Source: an uncultured Lachnospiraceae bacterium (GTDB lineage: Bacteria > Bacillota > Clostridia > Lachnospirales > Lachnospiraceae). From it: 64,000 nt of DNA. The stretch is taken from the NCBI GenBank assembly GCA_934408585.1, contig CAKRVA010000004.1:1-64000 (forward strand). The letters are read 5' to 3'. The notes below the pieces were generated by a model. It had not been told where the DNA came from and searched no databases. It saw only the letters and a program-made list of their open reading frames with translations. The translations under genes were made by a program, and so were the position numbers. Below are positions 53,042 to 61,639 of this stretch, one piece after another (position 1 is the first letter of the stretch; each line of letters starts with the position of its first letter).

Positions 53042-53070
53042 GCTGAATACCTGATAAGTGGAGGATGTAG

Positions 53071-54522
53071 ATGAGTACAGATAGATATGTAAGTCCGTTG
53101 TCGGAGCGTTATGCGAGTAAGGAAATGCAGTATATTTTTTCACCCGATATGAAGTTCCGTACATGGAGAAAGCTTTGGATTGCACTTGCAGAAACAGAGA
53201 TGGAATTAGGACTTTCCCAGAATGGAAAGCCGGTAATTACACAAGAACAGATTGATGAGTTAAAAAGCCATGCAGAGGATATTAATTATGAAGTAGCCAA
53301 AGCGCGCGAAAAAGAAGTTCGTCATGACGTTATGAGCCATGTATATGCATATGGACAGCAGTGCCCCAAGGCAGCCGGTATTATTCATCTTGGTGCAACC
53401 AGCTGCTATGTAGGGGATAATACCGATATTATCGTGATGACAAAAGCGTTGCAGCTTGTAAAAAAGAAACTTGTTAACGTGCTGAAGGAGCTGGCTGATT
53501 TTGCAGATAAATATAAGAACCAGCCGACACTTGCATTTACCCATTTCCAGCCGGCACAGCCAACAACCGTAGGAAAGCGTGCAACTCTATGGATGCAGGA
53601 ATTCTGCCTGGATCTCGAAGACCTGAACCATGTACTTTTCGGAATGAAGCTTCTTGGTTCAAAAGGAACAACAGGTACACAGGCTTCTTTCCTGGAGCTT
53701 TTTAATGGAGATCAGGAAACGATTGACAAGATTGATCCAATGATTGCAGCAAAAATGGGATTTAAGGAATGCTATCCGGTTTCCGGACAGACGTATTCCC
53801 GTAAGGTAGATACAAGAGTGGCAAATGTTCTGGCAGGAATTGCAGCAAGTGCCCATAAAATGTCAAATGATATTCGTCTGCTGCAGCACTTAAAAGAAGT
53901 AGAGGAGCCTTTTGAAAAGAGCCAGATTGGTTCTTCTGCAATGGCATATAAACGGAATCCGATGAGAAGTGAACGAATTGCATCCTTATCCAGATATGTG
54001 ATGATTGATGCATTGAACCCTGCAATTACATCGGCAACACAGTGGTTTGAACGTACACTGGACGATTCTGCAAATAAAAGACTTTCGATTCCGGAAGGTT
54101 TTCTTGCTATTGACGGAATTCTTGATTTGTGCCTGAATGTTGTGGATGGTCTTGTTGTATATCCGAAGGTAATTGAAAAGAGACTGATGAGCGAGCTTCC
54201 GTTTATGGCAACCGAAAATATTATGATGGATGCCGTAAAAATGGGTGGAAACCGTCAGGAGCTTCATGAAAGAATCCGTGAGCTTTCCATGGAAGCAGGC
54301 AAGAATGTAAAACAGGAAGGTAAGGAAAACAATCTTTTGGAACTTATTGCAGCAGACCCTGCGTTTAATATGACGCTGGAAGACCTGCAAAAGACCATGG
54401 AACCTTCCCGTTATGTAGGTCGTTCCAAGGAGCAGGTGGACGCCTTCCTTAGCAAGGTGGTAGCACCGATTTTAGAGGAGAACAAAGACCTGCTTGGAGT
54501 ACAGGCTGAAATTACAGTTTAA
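53071..54522 (+). CDS. purB: Adenylosuccinate lyase
   Basis: The 483-residue fumarase/aspartase superfamily enzyme has the signature SSAMAYKRNPMRSE near 288-301, with the catalytic Ser in the flexible loop. It acts twice in purine synthesis: on SAICAR, the product of the neighbouring PurC, and on adenylosuccinate. The long form (about 480 residues) is the Clostridia/Bacteroides-like type. Confidence 0.96.
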   Translation: MSTDRYVSPLSERYASKEMQYIFSPDMKFRTWRKLWIALAETEMELGLSQNGKPVITQEQIDELKSHAEDINYEVAKAREKEVRHDVMSHVYAYGQQCPKAAGIIHLGATSCYVGDNTDIIVMTKALQLVKKKLVNVLKELADFADKYKNQPTLAFTHFQPAQPTTVGKRATLWMQEFCLDLEDLNHVLFGMKLLGSKGTTGTQASFLELFNGDQETIDKIDPMIAAKMGFKECYPVSGQTYSRKVDTRVANVLAGIAASAHKMSNDIRLLQHLKEVEEPFEKSQIGSSAMAYKRNPMRSERIASLSRYVMIDALNPAITSATQWFERTLDDSANKRLSIPEGFLAIDGILDLCLNVVDGLVVYPKVIEKRLMSELPFMATENIMMDAVKMGGNRQELHERIRELSMEAGKNVKQEGKENNLLELIAADPAFNMTLEDLQKTMEPSRYVGRSKEQVDAFLSKVVAPILEENKDLLGVQAEITV

Positions 54523-54539
54523 GGAAAGGAAAATTTATC

Positions 54540-55946
54540 ATGGGTGGATTTTTTGGCGTAGCGTCAAAGAAAGATTGCGTGTTTGATTTGTTTTTCGGTA
54601 CAGACTATCATTCCCATCTTGGAACCAGAAGAGCAGGAATGGCAGTATATAACAAAGAGACCGGTTTTGAGAGAGCCATACATAATATTGAAAATGCTCC
54701 TTTTCGAACAAAATTCGATAAAGATGTAAATGAAATGAAAGGGCATCTTGGAATCGGATGTATTTCCGACTATGAACCGCAGCCGTTGCTCGTGCGTTCC
54801 CATCATGGCACGTATGCCATTATGACGGTCGGAAAAATCAATAATATGGATGAAATTGTTCAGGATATTTTTTCGTTTGGTCATTCCCATTTCCTGGAGA
54901 TGAGCGGAGGCGATATCAATGCGACGGAGCTGGTTGCTGCAATTATCAATCAGAAGGATAATCTGATTGAAGGATTACAGTATGCACAGGAAATCATTGA
55001 TGGTTCCATGACAATTGCATTATTGACGCCAAAGGGAATTTATGCTTCCAGAGATCGTCTCGGAAGAACTCCGGTGGTAATCGGAAAGAAAGAAGATGCA
55101 TACTGTATTTCTTTCGAAAGCTTTGCTTATCTGAATCTCGGATATACCGATGCAAAAGAACTTGGTCCCGGAGAAATTGTAATTGTAACACCTGAAGCGG
55201 TACAGACATTATCTGCCCCGGGAAAAGATATGAAAATATGTACGTTCCTGTGGGTTTATTATGGATATCCTTCTTCTTCCTACGAGGGAATCAGTGTAGA
55301 GAAGATGCGTTATAACTGTGGAGCACTTCTTGCAAAAAGAGATGATGTAAAACCGGATAATGTGGCAGGTGTTCCGGATTCTGGAGTGGCACATGCGATT
55401 GGATATTCAAATGAATCGGGAATTCCATTTTCCAGACCATTCATTAAATATACGCCAACCTGGCCGCGTTCCTTTATGCCGACAATTCAGAGTCAGCGTA
55501 ACATGATTGCAAAGATGAAACTGATTCCGGTACATGACCTGATTCAGGACAAGAGTCTGTTGTTGATTGATGACTCTATTGTACGTGGAACACAGCTTCG
55601 TGAAACAACAGAATTTTTGTATCAGAGTGGAGCAAAAGAAGTACATATCCGTACGGCATGTCCGCCATTATTGTATGGATGTAAATATTTGAATTTTTCC
55701 CGGTCGTCTTCTGAAATGGAACTTATTACAAGAAGAACGATTGAAGCAATGGAAGGAAATGTTGCAAACGTAAATCTGAGTGCATATTCCAATCCGGATT
55801 CTCCGGAATACCAGGAGATGGTAAAACGAATCGGAGTACAGCTCAACTTTACTTCGTTACGATTCCACCGGCTGGATGATATGATTGAGTCTGTCGGAAT
55901 TGACCGTTGCAAGCTTTGTACCTATTGCTGGGATGGAAAAGAATAA
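54540..55946 (+). CDS. PurF-like amidophosphoribosyltransferase lacking the glutaminase cysteine
   Basis: The 468-residue protein follows PurF throughout: an Ntn-type glutamine amidotransferase N-half (TDYHSHLGTRRAGMAVYN, GHLGIGCIS) and a phosphoribosyltransferase C-half with the PRPP loop LLIDDSIVRGTQ. It starts MGGFFGVAS, however. The position of the essential N-terminal Cys (MCGxFG in PurF) is Gly2, and no Cys is exposed by a short propeptide. It therefore probably cannot use glutamine in the normal way; ammonia use or another role is possible. The C-terminus has CKLCTYCW. It is not certain that this is the organism's purine PurF. Confidence 0.85.
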   Translation: MGGFFGVASKKDCVFDLFFGTDYHSHLGTRRAGMAVYNKETGFERAIHNIENAPFRTKFDKDVNEMKGHLGIGCISDYEPQPLLVRSHHGTYAIMTVGKINNMDEIVQDIFSFGHSHFLEMSGGDINATELVAAIINQKDNLIEGLQYAQEIIDGSMTIALLTPKGIYASRDRLGRTPVVIGKKEDAYCISFESFAYLNLGYTDAKELGPGEIVIVTPEAVQTLSAPGKDMKICTFLWVYYGYPSSSYEGISVEKMRYNCGALLAKRDDVKPDNVAGVPDSGVAHAIGYSNESGIPFSRPFIKYTPTWPRSFMPTIQSQRNMIAKMKLIPVHDLIQDKSLLLIDDSIVRGTQLRETTEFLYQSGAKEVHIRTACPPLLYGCKYLNFSRSSSEMELITRRTIEAMEGNVANVNLSAYSNPDSPEYQEMVKRIGVQLNFTSLRFHRLDDMIESVGIDRCKLCTYCWDGKE

Positions 55947-55963
55947 AAAAGGAGAGAAGAGCA

Positions 55964-56215
55964 ATGTTAGAATTTAAGTATGATACACAATTACTGATTG
56001 ACGGTGAAAATCTCGATGAAGATGAAATCAGTGATTACTTTACAGAAAATTTTAAGGGCGACTGCCTTCTTGCAGTTGGTGATGAGGACATGATTAAAAT
56101 TCATTACCATACGAATGAACCCTGGAAGGTTTTGGAGTATTGTGCTACCCTTGGAGAGATTTATGACATTGTGGTAGAAGATATGGATCGTCAGACAAGA
56201 GGATTAAAAGGATAA
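55964..56215 (+). CDS. Small protein like the C-terminal domain of FakA/YloV
   Basis: This 83-residue protein has the block MIKIHYHTNEPWKVLEYCATLGEIYDIVVEDMDRQ (residues about 43-77), which resembles the conserved middle/C-terminal end of YloV/FakA fatty-acid kinases (HTNxPGxVL...G.....I.NM..Q). The kinase DAK2 domain itself is absent. It may be a stand-alone regulator or the remnant of such a protein. The start at 55964 has AAGGAGAGAAG upstream. It lies between the PurF-like gene and the Tyr-leader promoter. Confidence 0.6.
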   Translation: MLEFKYDTQLLIDGENLDEDEISDYFTENFKGDCLLAVGDEDMIKIHYHTNEPWKVLEYCATLGEIYDIVVEDMDRQTRGLKG

Positions 56216-56222
56216 AAAGTAG

Positions 56223-56251
56223 TTGACATCGGCACATCAACGTGCTAAACT
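56223..56251 (+). promoter_or_regulatory. Promoter of the tyrosine-leader operon
   Basis: TTGACA at 56223-56228, 17-bp spacer, TAAACT at 56246-56251. Confidence 0.85.
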
Positions 56252-56294
56252 ACATTGCAATTGGAGATAACCAACGAAGGAGTCTATTTTTATT

Positions 56295-56366
56295 ATGATT
56301 CAAAGTAAACTTACAAAGCAGGCATACCTTTATTATTACTACTACCAGAGACGTATTAGCTTGTAA
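56295..56366 (+). CDS. Tyrosine-codon leader peptide
   Basis: This 23-residue ORF (ATG 56295, AAGGAG at 56277-56282) contains YLYYYYY at residues 11-17: six tyrosine codons, five of them consecutive. It is followed by nested alternative hairpins and an intrinsic terminator, then by a CoA ligase gene. This is the classic arrangement for attenuation sensing charged tRNA-Tyr. It is too short for standard gene calling. Confidence 0.85.
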   Translation: MIQSKLTKQAYLYYYYYQRRISL

Positions 56367-56377
56367 CATTTGTGATT

Positions 56378-56494
56378 GCACAGTTATAAGCGATAGGTCT
56401 TATATGTCTGTGCAGAAATAAATGTGAGTTTACGGAATAAAAACGCATTGATTTGGCATCGGACATATAAGTTGTCCGGTGCCTTTTATTTTTG
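56378..56494 (+). promoter_or_regulatory. Tyr attenuator: pause hairpin, antiterminator and terminator
   Basis: The terminator is GGCATCGGAC (56455-56464) with GTCCGGTGCC (56474-56483), then TTTTATTTTT. The antiterminator is CTTATATGTC (56399-56408), an exact complement of GACATATAAG (56462-56471), which takes in the end of the terminator left arm and its loop. An earlier hairpin, GCACAG (56378-56383) with CTGTGC (56408-56413) plus ATAAG/CTTAT inside, would hide the antiterminator strand. A ribosome stalled on the Tyr codons just upstream could disrupt that hairpin and let the antiterminator form. The predicted result is expression when tyrosine is scarce. Confidence 0.85.
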
Positions 56495-56599
56495 TATTGA
56501 CAAATAGGAAGAACTTGGTTATACTTCAATAGATAAAAGCGTTAAAGCGTCAACGCGGATAAGCGTCAACGTGCGAAAATGTCAAAGGAGTAAAGAAAG

Positions 56600-58237
56600 A
56601 TGACAATTGTAGATGTATTGGAACAAAACAGCAGAAGTTACGGAGATGATGTCAGTTTGGTAGAAATCAATCCGGAAGTAAAAGAGGTAAGACGTGTTAC
56701 CTGGAAAGAGTATGAATTGACGGAGCCGAATCCGATGACTCATTACCGCAGAGAGATTACCTGGCGTGTCTTTGATGAAAAGGCAAACCGTTTTGCGAAT
56801 CTGTTGCTTTCCAGAGGAATCAAAAAAGGAGATAAGGTAGCAATCCTGTTAATGAACTGCCTGGAATGGCTGCCCATTTATTTTGGAATTTTAAAGACCG
56901 GAGCACTGGCTGTTCCTTTGAACTTTCGATACGCACCTGACGAGATTGAATATTGTGTAAAAAAAGCAGAAGCAGATGTACTTGTTTTTGGACCGGCATT
57001 CATTGGACGTGTAGAAGAAATTGCAGATAACATCAGCAAGAACCGATTGTTATTCTTCGTTGGAGATAATTGTCCTTCGTTTGCAGAAGATTATAATTCG
57101 CTGACCTCGAACTGCTCGAGTGTGGCACCTAAGATTCCACTGACCGAGAAAGATGATGCGGCAATTTATTTTTCCTCAGGAACCACCGGTTTTCCGAAGG
57201 CAATTTTACATAATCATGAGAGCCTGATGCATGCCTGCCGTGTAGAGCAGAATCATCATGGACAGACAAGGGATGATGTATTTTTATGTATCCCACCCCT
57301 TTATCATACCGGAGCAAAGATGCACTGGTTTGGTTCTTTGTTATCCGGAAGCAAAGCCGTGCTGCTGAAGGGAACAAAACCGGAGTACATATTGGATGCT
57401 GTTTCCAAAGAAAAATGTACGATTGTATGGCTGCTTGTTCCGTGGGCACAGGATATTCTGGAAGCTCTCGACAGCGGAGAATTGAAATTAGAAGATTATG
57501 AATTATCCCAATGGAGATTGATGCATATCGGTGCACAGCCGGTACCACCAAGCCTGATTAAGCATTGGAAAAAGTATTTCCCGAATCATCAGTACGATAC
57601 CAACTATGGTCTGAGTGAATCCATCGGACCGGGATGTGTTCACCTCGGAGTAGAAAACATTCACAAGGTTGGAGCAATCGGAAAGCCGGGCTTTGGATGG
57701 AAGGTCAAAATTGTGGATGAAAACCGGAAAGAGGTTCCACAGGGCGAAGTCGGAGAACTTGCGGTATTCGGTCCCGGTGTGATGACCTGTTATTACAATG
57801 ATGAAGAAGCCACAAAAGAAGTTATGGATAAAGAAGGATGGCTTTACACCGGAGATATGGCAAGGATGGATGAAGATGGGTTCATCTTCCTGGTAGACCG
57901 TAAGAAGGATGTCATCATCAGTGGTGGAGAAAACATTTATCCGGTACAGATTGAAGATTTCCTGAGAAACCTGAATGCCGTTCATGATGTGGCAGTAATC
58001 GGAATCCCGGATAAGCGTCTTGGGGAAACCACGCTTGCAGTTATTGAATTAAAACCGGGCATGACCTGTACGGAAGAGGAAGTGAATGAATTTTGTCAGA
58101 AGCTTCCGAGATATAAGAGACCACATAAAATTATCTTTGCGGAGATTCCAAGAAATCCTACCGGAAAAATTGAGAAGCCGAAGCTGAGAGAAAAGTATTG
58201 TGGTATGCGGCTTGTAGAAGCACAAAATAAGGCATAA
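56600..58237 (+). CDS. AMP-forming acyl/aryl-CoA ligase under Tyr attenuation
   Basis: The 545-residue ANL-superfamily enzyme has P-loop YFSSGTTGFPKAIL near 188-201, the NYGLSESIGPG region, GWLYTGDMARMDEDGFIFLVDRKKD near 413-437 and the C-terminal catalytic Lys in NPTGKIEKPKL. It activates a carboxylic acid to its CoA thioester via acyl-AMP. The substrate is not readable from sequence. The Tyr leader upstream and the sodium symporter downstream suggest an imported aromatic acid (for example 4-hydroxyphenylacetate) used toward tyrosine; this is inference. Fatty or branched-chain acids are the alternatives. Confidence 0.85.
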   Translation: MTIVDVLEQNSRSYGDDVSLVEINPEVKEVRRVTWKEYELTEPNPMTHYRREITWRVFDEKANRFANLLLSRGIKKGDKVAILLMNCLEWLPIYFGILKTGALAVPLNFRYAPDEIEYCVKKAEADVLVFGPAFIGRVEEIADNISKNRLLFFVGDNCPSFAEDYNSLTSNCSSVAPKIPLTEKDDAAIYFSSGTTGFPKAILHNHESLMHACRVEQNHHGQTRDDVFLCIPPLYHTGAKMHWFGSLLSGSKAVLLKGTKPEYILDAVSKEKCTIVWLLVPWAQDILEALDSGELKLEDYELSQWRLMHIGAQPVPPSLIKHWKKYFPNHQYDTNYGLSESIGPGCVHLGVENIHKVGAIGKPGFGWKVKIVDENRKEVPQGEVGELAVFGPGVMTCYYNDEEATKEVMDKEGWLYTGDMARMDEDGFIFLVDRKKDVIISGGENIYPVQIEDFLRNLNAVHDVAVIGIPDKRLGETTLAVIELKPGMTCTEEEVNEFCQKLPRYKRPHKIIFAEIPRNPTGKIEKPKLREKYCGMRLVEAQNKA

Positions 58238-58263
58238 AGTATAAAGTGAGGAGTGTGTGAGCG

Positions 58264-59802
58264 ATGTTTATTAAAATATTGATGTTAGTAATTTTCTTTG
58301 GTGTAATGTTGGGAATCGGATTTTACTGCCGGAAGCATGCGACGGACGTAAACGGATTTGTTCTTGGTGGAAGAAGCGTAGGTCCATGGCTGACTGCTTT
58401 TGCATATGGTACTTCTTACTTTTCCGCAGTTATTTTTGTAGGATATGCAGGACAGTTTGGATGGAAATACGGAATCGCTTCTACATGGATTGGTATTGCA
58501 AATGCACTGGTTGGTTCTATGCTTGCCTGGGTAATTCTTGGAAGAAGAACAAGAATTATGACACAGCATTTGGACAGTGCTACGATGCCGGAGTTTTTTG
58601 GTAAGAGATTTCAGTCCAAGAAGCTGAAGGTTGGAGCATCCATCATCGTGTTTATTTTCCTGATTCCTTATACGGCATCCCTGTACAATGGACTTTCCAG
58701 ATTGTTTGGAATGGCATTCCATATTGATTACTCGGTATGTATTATTGCGATGGCAGTTCTTACCGGTATCTATGTAGTAGCCGGCGGATATATGGCAACT
58801 GCAATTAATGACTTCCTGCAGGGACTTGTAATGTTGTTTGGTATTGTAGTGGTCATTGCAGCTGTATTAAAGAGTAATGGAGGATTCCTGGAAGCAATCA
58901 ACGGACTTGCCTGCGTTGAGGATGCAACAGCCTCTACACAGCCCGGTGTATTTGCTTCGTTCTTCGGACCTGACCCATTTAACCTGTTGTGTGTCGCTAT
59001 CCTGACATCACTTGGAACATGGGGACTTCCACAGATGGTACAGAAGTTTTATGCAATTAAGAGTGAAAGCTCAATTAAAAAAGGTACTATTATTTCAACG
59101 ATGTTTGCAATTATTGTTTCCGGAGGATGTTACTTCCTCGGTGGATTCGGCAGATTGTACAGTGATAAAATTGATGTGACAGCCGAAGGCTTTGATGCAG
59201 TTGTTCCAACGATGCTGTCAAACCTCCCCGATATTTTGATCGGACTTGTAGTAATTCTTGTATTATCGGCATCCATGTCCACCCTGTCTTCTCTTGTTAT
59301 GGCATCCAGTTCCACCCTGACGCTGGACGTTTTAAAGGGTCATGTGGTAAAAAATATGGATGAGAAGAAACAGGTTTTGACCATGCGTATTTTGATCATT
59401 GTATTTATTGCGATTTCCGTAGTTATTGCAATTGTTCAGTACAAGAGTAATGTTACATTTATTGCACAGCTCATGGGTGTATCATGGGGAGCATTGGCAG
59501 GAGCATTCCTTGCACCGTTCTTATATGGATTATACTGGAAGAAAACAACCAAGGTTGCCTGCTTTGTAAGCTTTGTCTTTGGTGCCGGATTTATGACACT
59601 GAATCTGTTCTTCCGCAGTGCGTTCCCGACTTTCTTACAGTCGCCGATTAACGCCGGAGCATTTGCAATGCTGGCAGGACTTGTTATTGTACCGCTGGTA
59701 AGTCTGGTGACAAAGAAGCCCGAACAGCAATGGATTGAACAGACCTTCTCCTGCTACAACCGCAAGATTGAAGTTTCTGTAAAACAGTCCCTGGACGAGT
59801 AA
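58264..59802 (+). CDS. Sodium:solute symporter (SSS family)
   Basis: The 512-residue, about 13-helix transporter has the SSS pattern: GFVLGGRSVGPWLTAFAYGTSYFSAVIFVG in the first helices, TGIYVVAGGYMATAINDFLQG (family signature region) and SASMSTLSSLVMASSSTLTLDVLKG near the second Na+ site. It imports a carboxylate or amino-acid-like solute with sodium. It lies 26 bp after the CoA ligase gene behind the same Tyr attenuator, so it probably supplies the ligase's acid. A palindromic element starts right at its stop codon. Confidence 0.9.
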   Translation: MFIKILMLVIFFGVMLGIGFYCRKHATDVNGFVLGGRSVGPWLTAFAYGTSYFSAVIFVGYAGQFGWKYGIASTWIGIANALVGSMLAWVILGRRTRIMTQHLDSATMPEFFGKRFQSKKLKVGASIIVFIFLIPYTASLYNGLSRLFGMAFHIDYSVCIIAMAVLTGIYVVAGGYMATAINDFLQGLVMLFGIVVVIAAVLKSNGGFLEAINGLACVEDATASTQPGVFASFFGPDPFNLLCVAILTSLGTWGLPQMVQKFYAIKSESSIKKGTIISTMFAIIVSGGCYFLGGFGRLYSDKIDVTAEGFDAVVPTMLSNLPDILIGLVVILVLSASMSTLSSLVMASSSTLTLDVLKGHVVKNMDEKKQVLTMRILIIVFIAISVVIAIVQYKSNVTFIAQLMGVSWGALAGAFLAPFLYGLYWKKTTKVACFVSFVFGAGFMTLNLFFRSAFPTFLQSPINAGAFAMLAGLVIVPLVSLVTKKPEQQWIEQTFSCYNRKIEVSVKQSLDE

Positions 59803-60008
59803 ATAGTATATTTCTATATTAAAAAAATTACAGCCACATATTCGTGATAAATTCCTTTTTGCACGATGGAGATGAGACTTTGGAATCGTGGAAGCCAATG
59901 CTGAACACGATTCCTGCCTGAAAGGCTCATCGGAATGTTCCGTGCAACGGAATTAGAACGGATATGTGGCTGTAATTATTATAAAAACATAGAAATAAAA
60001 CTAGTAAA
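59799..60008 (-). mobile_element. MITE-like palindromic element, diverged copy 3, opposite orientation
   Basis: The palindrome covers 59804-60003 (200 bp): TAGTATATTTCTAT on the left faces ATAGAAATAAAACTA on the right, TTACAGCCACATAT faces ATATGTGGCTGTAA, and the centre is GGAATCGTG/CACGATTCC. A 5-bp repeat GTAAA flanks it (59799-59803 and 60004-60008), again touching a stop codon. Its outer arms differ from copies 1 and 2, but read on the minus strand the core is the same: TGAGCCT, the CGTG/CACG stem with loop TTCAGCATTGGCTTC, then AGTCTCATCTCC. Confidence 0.7.
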
Positions 60009-60038
60009 ATGGTACTTTTCTTTTGCAAAATCGTGTTG

Positions 60039-60044
60039 TATAAT
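60039..60044 (+). promoter_or_regulatory. rho -10 element
   Basis: A perfect TATAAT lies at 60039-60044; the -35 is poor (TTTTCT at 17-bp spacing). It gives a leader of about 90 nt before rho. Confidence 0.5.
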
Positions 60045-60141
60045 ATGCTTTAGAACTTACAAATCATTTGCAATTCGTAATAAAATCCCGAAGAAAAATG
60101 AAATACATAAATGAATAATCATAATTAGTTTGGAGGAAAGT

Positions 60142-61500
60142 ATGAGAGAAAAGTATGAGTCTTTGGCGCTTGCTGACTTAAAAGCAGTAGCGAAAGCAAG
60201 GGGGCTTAAGGGCATTTCCACGATGAAAAAGGACGAGCTGGTGGAAGCAATGCTTGCAGCAGACGAAAAGGACAAAATGGAAGGAAAGCCCGTACAGGTA
60301 AAATCAACCGTGCCACCAAAAACAGCAGAAGAAAAGCAGGCATCTGAGGATGAGAAAACAATTGCAGAGCTGGATAGTGGAATTACGGCACATGGTATTC
60401 TGGAGGTTATGCCGGATGGATTCGGATTTATCCGTTGCGAGAATTATCTTCCCGGAGAACGCGATGTTTATGTGGCACCCAGCCAGATTCGTCGTTTTGG
60501 ATTAAAGACCGGTGATATTTTGGAAGGAAATACGCGTGTCCGTACGCAGGGAGAAAAATTTGCAGCACTTCTTTATGTAAAGAGCATAAACGGATACACA
60601 CCCGAAGAATGTGCGAAACGATATAATTTTGAAGATATGACACCTGTTTTCCCGAATGAAAGACTTCATCTGGAAATGCCGGGTGCAAGTATTGCCATGC
60701 GTGTAATGGATTTAATCAGTCCGGTTGGAAAAGGACAGCGTGGTATGATTGTATCCCCGCCGAAAGCAGGTAAGACAACGTTATTAAAAGACGTTGCAAA
60801 GTCGATTAAGCGTAATGCACCGGAAGTACATCTGATTATCCTTCTGATTGATGAACGTCCCGAGGAAGTAACGGATATTAAAGAAGCTATTGAGGGAGAA
60901 AATGTAGAAGTTATTTATTCCACTTTTGATGAATTACCGGAGCATCATAAACGAGTATCTGAAATGGTTATCGAGCGTGCAAAACGTCTTGTAGAGCATA
61001 ACAAAGATGTTATGATTCTGATTGACAGTATTACCAGACTGGCAAGAGCATACAACCTGACCGTTCCACCAAGTGGAAGAACGTTGTCCGGTGGTCTTGA
61101 TCCGGCAGCACTGCATATGCCCAAGCGGTTCTTCGGAGCAGCAAGAAACATGCGTGAGGGTGGTTCGTTAACGATTCTTGCAACAGCACTTGTAGATACA
61201 GGTTCCAAAATGGATGATGTGGTATATGAAGAGTTTAAGGGAACCGGTAATATGGAACTTATGCTTGACCGGAAGCTTTCTGAAAAGAGAATTTTCCCGG
61301 CAATCGATATTCCACGTTCCAGTACAAGAAGAGAAGACTTACTTCTTTCCGATGATGAGCTGGAGGCAATCAATATTATCCGTAAGGCATTGAACGGTCT
61401 GAAGGCAGAAGAAGCCGTAGATAAGATTCTTGACCTGTTTGCAAAGACCAGAAACAATCAGGAATTTGTAAATATGGTAAAGAAAATGAGATGGCTGTAA
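60142..61500 (+). CDS. rho: Transcription termination factor Rho
   Basis: The 452-residue hexameric RNA helicase has an N-terminal SAP-like domain (LADLKAVAKARGLKGISTMKKDELVEAM, residues about 9-36), a cold-shock RNA-binding domain (about 80-150: GILEVMPDGFGFIRC), Walker A SPPKAGKTTLL near 205 and Walker B ILIDSITRLARAYN. The ATG at 60142 with GGAGG upstream is the start; the TTG four codons earlier overlaps that site. There is only a short linker insert. Confidence 0.97.
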   Translation: MREKYESLALADLKAVAKARGLKGISTMKKDELVEAMLAADEKDKMEGKPVQVKSTVPPKTAEEKQASEDEKTIAELDSGITAHGILEVMPDGFGFIRCENYLPGERDVYVAPSQIRRFGLKTGDILEGNTRVRTQGEKFAALLYVKSINGYTPEECAKRYNFEDMTPVFPNERLHLEMPGASIAMRVMDLISPVGKGQRGMIVSPPKAGKTTLLKDVAKSIKRNAPEVHLIILLIDERPEEVTDIKEAIEGENVEVIYSTFDELPEHHKRVSEMVIERAKRLVEHNKDVMILIDSITRLARAYNLTVPPSGRTLSGGLDPAALHMPKRFFGAARNMREGGSLTILATALVDTGSKMDDVVYEEFKGTGNMELMLDRKLSEKRIFPAIDIPRSSTRREDLLLSDDELEAINIIRKALNGLKAEEAVDKILDLFAKTRNNQEFVNMVKKMRWL

Positions 61501-61518
61501 GAGAATTCGAAAAAGTGC

Positions 61519-61547
61519 TTGCAATAGAAAAACAGCTATGATATACT
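61519..61547 (+). promoter_or_regulatory. rpmE promoter and leader
   Basis: TTGCAA at 61519-61524, 17-bp spacer, TATACT at 61542-61547. The approximately 85-nt leader holds a hairpin-forming GTCTTTGGAC segment that could be an L31 autoregulatory leader; I cannot confirm that. Confidence 0.75.
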
Positions 61548-61639
61548 TAAAAAGCTGTTTCGTAAGGAATAGCCGTCTTTGGACGTAGCGGATGAGAACA
61601 AAAATAACAATGGTACAATAGAAATAGAGAGGTGAAATC

